Origin: Saprospirales bacterium
Lineage (GTDB): Bacteria > Bacteroidota > Bacteroidia > Chitinophagales > Saprospiraceae
NCBI GenBank assembly: GCA_016703765.1
Contig: JADJBL010000005.1
Span: 62,001 to 126,000 of the forward strand
DNA: 64,000 nucleotides
Direction of reading: 5' to 3'
The translations under genes were made by a program, and so were the position numbers. This document shows, piece after piece, positions 57,806 through 64,000 of this stretch. Positions within the stretch are counted from its first letter, which is position 1; the number at the start of each line of letters is the position of its first letter. The notes beneath the pieces are model-generated. The model was not told the origin of the DNA, ran no database searches, and saw only the letters and a program-made list of their open reading frames with translations.

Positions 57806-59212
57806 TTACAGCTCCGTGGCCTGTTCCACAAAATCCGTTTTCGGAATGTTGGATTCCATCAGCACACTAAAACCGCCCTCTACGTTGACGAGCTTGTCGA
57901 AGCCCCTCGCCTTGAGGATGGAGATGGCGATCATGGAGCGATAGCCTCCCTGGCAATGCAGGAAATACTGCTTATCCCGGTCGAGCAGGTCCATATTTTT
58001 ATTGATGAAATCGAGGGGGAAATTGACTGCGCCCATCACGTGCTGGGAGCCGTATTCGCTTTCCCGGCGCACGTCGAGGATATTGATCCGGGTGTCGTAC
58101 AACTCGATGAGGTCGTTTACGGTGATTTCCTGGACCGTGTCCACTTGTTCGCCGGCGGCGAGCCATGCTTTAAAGCCTCCATCGAGGTAGCCGATCGGGT
58201 TGTCGTATCCGACGCGGGCCAGGCGGTCTACCACTTCGAGTTCGCGGCCCGGTTCGCAGACAAAGAGGATCGGTATCTTCAGATCGGGGATCAGGGCGCC
58301 CACCCAGGGAGCGAAATTGTCGTCGATGCCGATGAATATGGAGCCCGGTATGAAGCCATGGGCAAATATTTCCTGATGCCTGGTGTCGATCACCAGGGCG
58401 TTTTCACCTTCCCAGGCCGCTTTGAACGCCCGCACGCTCAGCGGGCGGATGCCTTTTTCGCGCACGGTTTCCATGCTGTCGTAGCCCATCTTGTTCATGA
58501 CGGCGTTTTTCGGGAAATACTGGGGCGGATCCACCAGCCCGGTCGTTACCTCGCGGACGAACTCGTCTTTGGTCATGTCGGGGCGCAGGGCGTAATTGAG
58601 GCGCTTTTGGTCGCCGAGGTAGCCCCAGGTATCTTTGCTCATTTTCTTGCCGCAGGCCGAACCGGCGCCATGGCCCGGGTAGACGATCACCTCGTCGGCC
58701 AGGGGCATGATCTGCGTGCGGAGGCTGTTAAACAGATGCCCGGCGAGGTCCTCACGGGACAGGTCGGTTTTTACCGCCAGATCGGGCCTGCCTACGTCGC
58801 CGAGGAAGAGGGTGTCGCCCGTGAAAATGGCGTAATCTTTTCCTTTCTCATCGCGGAGCAGGTAGGTGGTGGACTCCATGGTATGCCCGGGGGTATGCAG
58901 CACTTTGATCGTGATGTGGCCTACTTTCAATTCCTCTCTGTCTTTGGCGACATGAGCCGCGAAATTCGGCTGGGCCGTAGGGCCGAACACAATAGTCGCG
59001 CCGGTGGCTTTGGCCAGATCGAGGTGACCCGATACGAAATCTGCGTGAAAGTGGGTCTCCAGCACATACTTGATCTTGGCCTTGTCGGCCTTGGCGCGTT
59101 CCAGGTAGGGTTCGATCTCCCGCAGGGGGTCGATGATGGCGGCCTCTCCGTTGCTTTCGATGTAGTAGGCGGCCTCGGCCAGGCAGCCGGTGTAGATCTG
59201 TTCAACTTTCAT
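57806..59212 (-). CDS. Persulfide dioxygenase-rhodanese fusion (CstB-like), copy 2
   Basis: 468 residues. It has the same layout as copy 1, with dioxygenase ligands His54, His56, Asp58 and His110. Both rhodanese domains keep a cysteine: Cys319 in ILFVCEPGRELE and Cys420 in YFLHCQGGYRS. So the middle domain may be active here, unlike in copy 1. The two proteins are clearly related over their whole length, which suggests duplication. It starts 33 bases after the small rhodanese stop, as second gene of that unit. Confidence 0.93.
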   Translation of the reverse strand: MKVEQIYTGCLAEAAYYIESNGEAAIIDPLREIEPYLERAKADKAKIKYVLETHFHADFVSGHLDLAKATGATIVFGPTAQPNFAAHVAKDREELKVGHITIKVLHTPGHTMESTTYLLRDEKGKDYAIFTGDTLFLGDVGRPDLAVKTDLSREDLAGHLFNSLRTQIMPLADEVIVYPGHGAGSACGKKMSKDTWGYLGDQKRLNYALRPDMTKDEFVREVTTGLVDPPQYFPKNAVMNKMGYDSMETVREKGIRPLSVRAFKAAWEGENALVIDTRHQEIFAHGFIPGSIFIGIDDNFAPWVGALIPDLKIPILFVCEPGRELEVVDRLARVGYDNPIGYLDGGFKAWLAAGEQVDTVQEITVNDLIELYDTRINILDVRRESEYGSQHVMGAVNFPLDFINKNMDLLDRDKQYFLHCQGGYRSMIAISILKARGFDKLVNVEGGFSVLMESNIPKTDFVEQATEL

Positions 59213-59245
59213 AAAGCGGTGATTATTAGTGTTTTTTATTTGTTT

Positions 59246-59608
59246 CTATTTAACATAATTCAAGGTGTCACCTAGGCGCAAATCCCCAAATCCCCCATCC
59301 AGATTAAAAACATGGCGGAACCCGCTGTTGCGCATATACGTGCAAACCCGGAGGCTTCTCCTGCCGGTACGGCAATAGACAAAGAAAAAATCGTCCTTGT
59401 CGAGGCCCTCCAATCTGTCCAGGAAGTCCTCCGCCAGGAAATCGAGGTGTAGGGCATTGGGCAGGACGCCGCTTTCGAGCTCCTTGCCGGTGCGCACATC
59501 CAGGAGCCTGGCCCGCGGAGTCTGCTCCAGCGCTGCGAGAAACTCTTCCGGGGGAAGATTCCGGAGCAGGCTTTTCAAAAATCTCCATCTGGGAGTTTTG
59601 CAGGTCAT
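59246..59608 (-). CDS. Single-domain rhodanese, leader gene of the second unit
   Basis: 120 residues from ATG 59608. The frame is open to 59785, but this runs through the promoter and the dyad and is rejected. RARLLDVRTGKELESGVLPN, the active loop FFFVYCRTGRRSLR and VFNLDGGFGDLR mark a rhodanese. It is cytoplasmic and is followed by the second persulfide dioxygenase fusion. It resembles the lipoprotein rhodanese in its CRTGRRS-type loop. Confidence 0.85.
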   Translation of the reverse strand: MTCKTPRWRFLKSLLRNLPPEEFLAALEQTPRARLLDVRTGKELESGVLPNALHLDFLAEDFLDRLEGLDKDDFFFVYCRTGRRSLRVCTYMRNSGFRHVFNLDGGFGDLRLGDTLNYVK

Positions 59609-59642
59609 CGGGCGGAAAACTTGAACGTAAATCAAAAGTGCC

Positions 59643-59667
59643 TCGCGGACTTGTGTTAAGTCCGCGA
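59643..59667 (-). promoter_or_regulatory. Hairpin in the leader of the second rhodanese unit
   Basis: TCGCGGACTT and AAGTCCGCGA pair over 10 bp with a 5-base loop. It lies in the predicted 130-base leader, 35 bases before the ATG. It could affect mRNA stability or translation; no known riboswitch was recognised. Confidence 0.5.
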
Positions 59668-59741
59668 AGCAAACATTGAACCCCAATTTCGTAAAGTATA
59701 AAAGCAATGAATGAACAATGAGTCGTTCGGGTATTGCTATG

Positions 59742-59785
59742 CAAAGGTAGGAGAGTGGGAGGGGGCTGTCAGTGATTTTGGTCAC
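59742..59785 (-). promoter_or_regulatory. Promoter with GTGA-N6-TCAC site, second rhodanese unit
   Basis: The minus-strand -7 box TACCTTTG is at 59742-59749. The dyad GTGATTTTGGTCAC is at 59772-59785, centred 33 bp upstream of the box centre. No -33 element is seen, in line with activator-dependent transcription. Confidence 0.75.
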
Positions 59786-59867
59786 CGACGATGAGCTCGT
59801 TTGGGAGTTTTTTAGGGGTTGGGGGGGGGGTTTCCCCGCGACACAAACCCTCTAAACCTACTAAACT

Positions 59868-61364
59868 TTAATTATACAGCGGATTTTGGTCCAGATTCCC
59901 CCCGCTCACGTCGATCTCGGTTTGGGGAAGGGGCAGTAGTTCGTGTTTCCCTTCGACGTAATTTAGCTTGCCGACGGCAGCCATGCGTTCGGCGGCGCGG
60001 CCGGTGCGCAGGAGGTCGAACCAGCGTTGCTGTTCCATGCCAAATTCCACCCGGCGCTCGTGCCAGATCTTGAGGCGAAGCTCGGTCTGATCGGTAGTGG
60101 TCACATCGGGAAGGATCTGCGGCGGATAGGGAGTCCTGGCCCGGGTCCGCACCTCGTTCAGGAAGGGGAGCGCATCGCCGGACCTGCCCTGCTCGTTGAG
60201 GGCCTCGGCCATCATGAGCAATACATCGGAATAGCGGAGGATGCGGATGTTGCCGGGGCCGTTGTCCTGCAAGCCGGCATGGGCGGGCACCCAGGCCTTT
60301 TGGTTGAACCGTTCATCGAGAATTTCGGCATTGTCCTGCACTACAGCTGAGCCATCGGGCAGAGGCTCGCCCGGCGAGAGGATGGTGGCCTCCAGGCGGG
60401 GATCCAGAAACTCGAATTCGGCTACCAGATTGTCGGAAGGCCGATTAAAACCCCAGCCCAGATTGGGTACGCCCCGCACCCCCTGGATCATGTTGAAGGG
60501 GCTGGCGCCCACCAGGCTGCCCGTAGACAGAGCTGTCGACTGGATCTCAAACAGCGATTCCGAGCAATTTTCGCCCACGCGCGTGAAGATCTCTGAATAG
60601 TTGGGCCACAATACATACTCGTTCGATTCGATCACCTCCAGGCAGTATTTTTCGCAATTGGCATAATCGCCCAGGGTCAGATAGACCTTTGCCAGCATAC
60701 CCCTGGCGGCGCCGAGCGTAGCCCGCCCCAGATCGCCGGCAGGGTAGTCCGACTTCTCGGGCAACACCTCCAGTGCGTCGAGCAAATCCTGCTCGATTTT
60801 GTCGTACACCGCGTCCACAGGCTGCCGGGTTTGGGTGTAAAACTCCGAAGGCTCCAGCGGACGGGTTATCAAAGGCAGTTCGCCGAACCAGCGCACCAGA
60901 TTGAAATACGCATAAGCCCGAAGGAATTTTGCCTCGCCGACCAGCCTGTCGCGCAGCTTGGGATCCATGTCGATACCGGGAATATTTTCGATGGCCAGGT
61001 TGGCCCTGAAAATAGCATGATAGTACCCTTCCCACAACCAGGCGAAAGTCTGATTGGAGGCATCGAAGGTGAACTCGTCGATATCCAGCATGTACAAGGC
61101 ATCGGTAGGGGTGCTGCCCTTGTCGGCGTCGTCCGAGATGATGTCGGTATTGCCGATCCAGCTAAACCCGATGCACTCCCAGGTTCGGAATTGCTGGTAG
61201 ACGGCGTTGGTAGCCCAGACGGCGTGGTCTTCTGTTTCGAAAAAGGTATCGTAGGTAAGCTCGCCGAGGGGCTTGCGATCGAGGAAATCCTTGCTGCATC
61301 CCACCCACATCAGGAGGGTCAGGATGAAGAAGAGGATGTTTTTATGAATCATTATTTTTTTCAT
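59868..61364 (-). CDS. RagB/SusD family nutrient-uptake lipoprotein
   Basis: 498 residues. The lipobox is LLMWVGC with Cys23, followed by SKDFLDRKPLGELTYDTFFE, the standard opening. KFLRAYAYFNLVRWFGELPL, ARGMLAKVYLTLGDYANCEK and RILRYSDVLLMMAEALNEQG (tetratricopeptide-like helices) and WHERRVEFGMEQQRWFDLLR are typical. It binds substrate at the cell surface for the SusC partner encoded 19 bases upstream. The substrate is unknown; no carbohydrate-active enzyme is in view. Confidence 0.95.
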   Translation of the reverse strand: MKKIMIHKNILFFILTLLMWVGCSKDFLDRKPLGELTYDTFFETEDHAVWATNAVYQQFRTWECIGFSWIGNTDIISDDADKGSTPTDALYMLDIDEFTFDASNQTFAWLWEGYYHAIFRANLAIENIPGIDMDPKLRDRLVGEAKFLRAYAYFNLVRWFGELPLITRPLEPSEFYTQTRQPVDAVYDKIEQDLLDALEVLPEKSDYPAGDLGRATLGAARGMLAKVYLTLGDYANCEKYCLEVIESNEYVLWPNYSEIFTRVGENCSESLFEIQSTALSTGSLVGASPFNMIQGVRGVPNLGWGFNRPSDNLVAEFEFLDPRLEATILSPGEPLPDGSAVVQDNAEILDERFNQKAWVPAHAGLQDNGPGNIRILRYSDVLLMMAEALNEQGRSGDALPFLNEVRTRARTPYPPQILPDVTTTDQTELRLKIWHERRVEFGMEQQRWFDLLRTGRAAERMAAVGKLNYVEGKHELLPLPQTEIDVSGGNLDQNPLYN

Positions 61365-61383
61365 GGTGATAACCGTTTATGGT

Positions 61384-64000
61384 TTAGAAAATCAACTCCA
61401 CACCGCCCAAAAATGTCCTGGCAATGGGATACACGCCCGAGTCCACTCCGACCGCAAACACATTGTCCCTGGCGCCGAATTCCGGCGAATAGCCGCTGTA
61501 CTTCTGGGAGGTCCAGAGGTTGGTGGCGCTGACGTACACCCGGAATTTGTTCACCCTGATCTTTTGCATGAGTCCCGGAGGAAAGGAGTAACCCAGTGTC
61601 AGGTTCCGCAGCCGGATAAATGTCCCGTCTTCGATAAATCGGTCGCTCATCCGGAAGTTGTGGCCCCCGTTGGTAATGCGCGGCTCGGTTTCGCTCGGGT
61701 TTTCCTCGGTCCAGCGGTCCACGTAGCGTTGTTCGAAGTTGTAGATGGCGTAGCGGGCGATCTGCTTGGCGTTGAGGACCTTGTTGCCCCCTTGCCCGTT
61801 GAAATCGAAGTTGAAGTCGATCCCTTTCCAGCCGAATCCGCCGGTGGCGCCGAACTGGTAGGTCGGGATGGGACTGCCGAGGTACTCGCGGTCCTGGTCG
61901 TTCATATCCCCGTCGCCGTTGAGGTCTTCAAAGCGCAGGTCGCCGATCTTTTCGTTCCCGAATTTCGGAAAATCGTCCAGTTCGTCCTGGTTCTGAAAAA
62001 CACCTGCCACCCGGTAACCGTAAAAAGCGCCGATGGGCAGCCCTACTACGCTCCGGGAGCCGAAATCGCCCTGGCCCAGACTCGCCGAGAAGATCTCGGA
62101 TTTGCCCTGTGCGATGGAAATCACTTCATTGTGGATCGTGGAGGCATTCACTCCAATATTGTAAGTAAACTGCCCGGCATTGCGCCATTGAACGAGGAAA
62201 TCCCAGCCGCGGTTGAGCACTTCGCCCGTATTGACGATCGGGTCGTTTTTGGACCCCACGTAGTCGGGGATGGGCGCGGGGTAAAGGATGTCCGTAGTGA
62301 GGCGGTTGTAGCGGTCCACCTCGACGCTGAAACGGTTGTTGAGAAAGGCCATTTCCAATCCCACATTCGTCTGGCTGGCCACCTCCCATTTCGCGTCGGG
62401 GTTGCCGATGGAGGTGAGCGTCGCCCCCTGGTTGAGGTTTTCACCCGGACCGAACAAAGCGTAAAGCGCCGTGGAAACGATCCCGTAAGAGGGGTAGAGG
62501 ATGGTCTTGTCGTTGCCCACGATACCCCAGCCGGCCCGCAACTTCAGGCGGCTGAATACGCCAAGGTCGGAGATAAAACGCTCGTTGCCGATATTCCATC
62601 CGAGCGAAAAGGAGGGAAAATAGCCCCAGCGGTTTTCCGGAGAAAAGCGCGAAGACCCGTCCGCCCGAACCGAAGCCGTGACGAGAAAGCGGTTGAAAGC
62701 AGAATAATTGACCCGGAAGAGGTAGGAGATCATGGCCCAGTCGCCGGCCCCGTTGCTGTTGATCTGGGTGGTGTCGCTGCCCAGGTTCAGGAACAGGACC
62801 TCGTCGGCCGTGCCCGGGAAATTCTGGCGCCCGGCGCTGAGGTATTCAAACCGGTATTCCTGCGCGGTATAGCCGGCCATCACGCCAACCGTGTGCCTGT
62901 CCCATTCCTTGTTGAAACTCAGCGTGTTTTCCCACAACCAGGTCCGGTTGTTTTCCGCCCGTTTGTCGAGGCGGTCGTTGGGGTTGCGCTGGGAAACCGA
63001 CACCTCGTAAACCGGCTCGTAGCGGAAGGTCTGCTGGTCGGAAAGATCGACCCCGAAGCTGGAGCGGAAAGTGAAGTATTTCAGGATCTTGATATCGGCA
63101 AACAGATTGCCCACCAGGCGGTTGGCGGAAGCGGTGTTGTCGTTGTAGAAAAGCGCTGCCTCCGGGTTACCAATGGCGGTTCCGAAATAGGTCGGGTCGG
63201 AAAACTCGCCCAGGGAATCCCGCTCGGCAAAGATAGGCGGCATGCGGTAGGCCAATTCCACCAGGTTCGGAGCGAAGGTGTTTTTGTTGGAGGAAAAGGC
63301 GATGTTATGCCCCAGCCGAACGGATTTGTTCAACTGGTATTCGCTGTTGAAGCGGAGCGTGTAGCGCTTGAAATCGGAACCCCGCACGAGCCCCTCCTGC
63401 CGGAAATAATTCCCGCTGACGATGAAGAGGAACTTGTCCGAATCGCCGTTGGCCGAGAGCTGCAAGCTGTAAATAGGCGCATCCTGAAAAATGACGTCCT
63501 GCCAGTTGGTGCCCTCCCCAAACTCCTCCGGGTTGACGAAGTAGCTGGTATTGGTCAGTTCGTTGTACAATTCCGCGTATTCGGTGGCATTGGCCATGTC
63601 GATCTGCTTGGTGACCGACTGAGTGCCCATGTAGGTATTCAGGGAAATGACGGCGTTTTCCCGCTTGTTTCCTTTTTTCGTAGTAATGATAATGACCCCG
63701 TTGCCGCCCCGGTTGCCGTAAATAGCCGCCGCGGAGGCGTCTTTCAGTACCTCTATGGACTCGACATCCAGCGGGTTGACGAAAGAGGCATCGTCGAGGA
63801 TCATGCCGTCGACCACGTAGATGGGGTTGGCGTTGTTAAAGGTCCCCGTTCCGCGGATGCGGATGATGGCCCCGGCACCGGGTTGTCCGGAGGTGGGCGT
63901 CACATGCACCCCCGCAACCTTGCCCTGCAAGGCCTGTTCGATCGAAGCGGTCGGAATGCGCTCGATATCCTTGTCTTTCACCGTGCCGACGGCGCCGGTC
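61384..64000 (-). CDS. SusC/RagA family TonB-dependent receptor, 5' end outside the window
   Basis: At least 871 residues, open to the window edge. The plug domain begins near the edge (GTVKDKDIERIPTASIEQAL, GKVAGVHVTPTSGQPGAGAI, RIRGTGTFNNANPIYVVDGM, AAIYGNRGGNGVIIITTKKG). The outer-membrane barrel follows, ending ARTFLGGVELIF with a terminal Phe. It takes up a large substrate with TonB energy together with the SusD partner. The missing N-terminus should hold the signal peptide and carboxypeptidase-like domain. Confidence 0.95.
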   Translation of the reverse strand, partial: TGAVGTVKDKDIERIPTASIEQALQGKVAGVHVTPTSGQPGAGAIIRIRGTGTFNNANPIYVVDGMILDDASFVNPLDVESIEVLKDASAAAIYGNRGGNGVIIITTKKGNKRENAVISLNTYMGTQSVTKQIDMANATEYAELYNELTNTSYFVNPEEFGEGTNWQDVIFQDAPIYSLQLSANGDSDKFLFIVSGNYFRQEGLVRGSDFKRYTLRFNSEYQLNKSVRLGHNIAFSSNKNTFAPNLVELAYRMPPIFAERDSLGEFSDPTYFGTAIGNPEAALFYNDNTASANRLVGNLFADIKILKYFTFRSSFGVDLSDQQTFRYEPVYEVSVSQRNPNDRLDKRAENNRTWLWENTLSFNKEWDRHTVGVMAGYTAQEYRFEYLSAGRQNFPGTADEVLFLNLGSDTTQINSNGAGDWAMISYLFRVNYSAFNRFLVTASVRADGSSRFSPENRWGYFPSFSLGWNIGNERFISDLGVFSRLKLRAGWGIVGNDKTILYPSYGIVSTALYALFGPGENLNQGATLTSIGNPDAKWEVASQTNVGLEMAFLNNRFSVEVDRYNRLTTDILYPAPIPDYVGSKNDPIVNTGEVLNRGWDFLVQWRNAGQFTYNIGVNASTIHNEVISIAQGKSEIFSASLGQGDFGSRSVVGLPIGAFYGYRVAGVFQNQDELDDFPKFGNEKIGDLRFEDLNGDGDMNDQDREYLGSPIPTYQFGATGGFGWKGIDFNFDFNGQGGNKVLNAKQIARYAIYNFEQRYVDRWTEENPSETEPRITNGGHNFRMSDRFIEDGTFIRLRNLTLGYSFPPGLMQKIRVNKFRVYVSATNLWTSQKYSGYSPEFGARDNVFAVGVDSGVYPIARTFLGGVELIF

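Noticed and set aside
56000..59275. Long plus-strand frames opposite the two persulfide dioxygenase genes
   Set aside because: Both are shadows of the conserved minus-strand genes and lack any family features.

Overview
The window looks like a chromosomal piece of a Bacteroidota bacterium, most likely a Saprospiria relative. The evidence is type IX secretion C-terminal domains on several exported proteins, a SusC/SusD pair, PorT-type outer-membrane barrels, the Bacteroidota promoter element TAnnTTTG in front of many genes, a CCA-less tRNA gene, and an ECF sigma factor followed by an accessory membrane protein. Coding density is high and most of the window is ordinary chromosome. Several genes carry frameshifts, and there is a roughly 570-base nearly pure G block at 45925-46499. 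Those features suggest that part of the assembly is imperfect (for example a metagenome-assembled genome).

Layout. 1-1437: broken 3' end of an RHS-repeat gene. 1503-3528: ECF sigma factor and its partner. 3614-10544: DUF5916 outer-membrane protein, secreted subtilase, NhaD antiporter, secreted T9SS protein. 10578-15015: YdeI-like protein, a frameshifted delta-60/LRR secreted protein, and a protein with two ubiquitin-like folds and an EAD11-like tail (the most unusual protein here). 15060-18470: tyrosine catabolism (hppD, hmgA) with a GxxExxY gene inserted and a MarR regulator with a clear operator. 18734-25766: PLP lyase/Lrp divergent pair, uvrC, glycosyltransferase, ettA, yraN. 25844-33300: two unrelated phosphoglucose isomerases in tandem, tRNA-Leu(GAG), lipoprotein, gyrB, nucleoid-associated protein, LpxL-like acyltransferase. 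33281-42068: PhoD-like phosphatase and secreted endonuclease I, moaA, aldehyde dehydrogenase, SWIM-type protein without its zinc finger, BlaI/M56 pair. 42520-49828: DUF2141, hydrolase, M43 protease, fabG, PhnP-like hydrolase, PorT barrel, lipoprotein, ppx.

49830-59785 is a sulfane-sulfur island: porin, two YeeE/YedE half-transporters, thioredoxin, a cysteine-dioxygenase/methyltransferase fusion, a DinB protein, three rhodaneses, a haem c lipoprotein, and two persulfide dioxygenase-rhodanese fusions. Its three minus-strand transcription units each begin with a GTGA-N6-TCAC dyad centred 33-34 bp upstream of a TAnnTTTG-type -7 box, and one of these dyads also sits 33 bp from a box facing the other way. 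This is the geometry expected of a class II Crp/Fnr-type activator site. The regulator gene itself is not in the window. 59868-64000 is a SusD gene and a SusC gene running off the end.

Intergenic regions carry several repeat families: A/T-rich TAAAAACT hairpins (17.9, 20.6, 23.6, 32.3 kb), a 17-bp-arm palindrome in three copies (36.8-37.1 kb), GTTGAA-type repeats (48.8 kb), and a GCGGCC hairpin cluster (42.1 kb).
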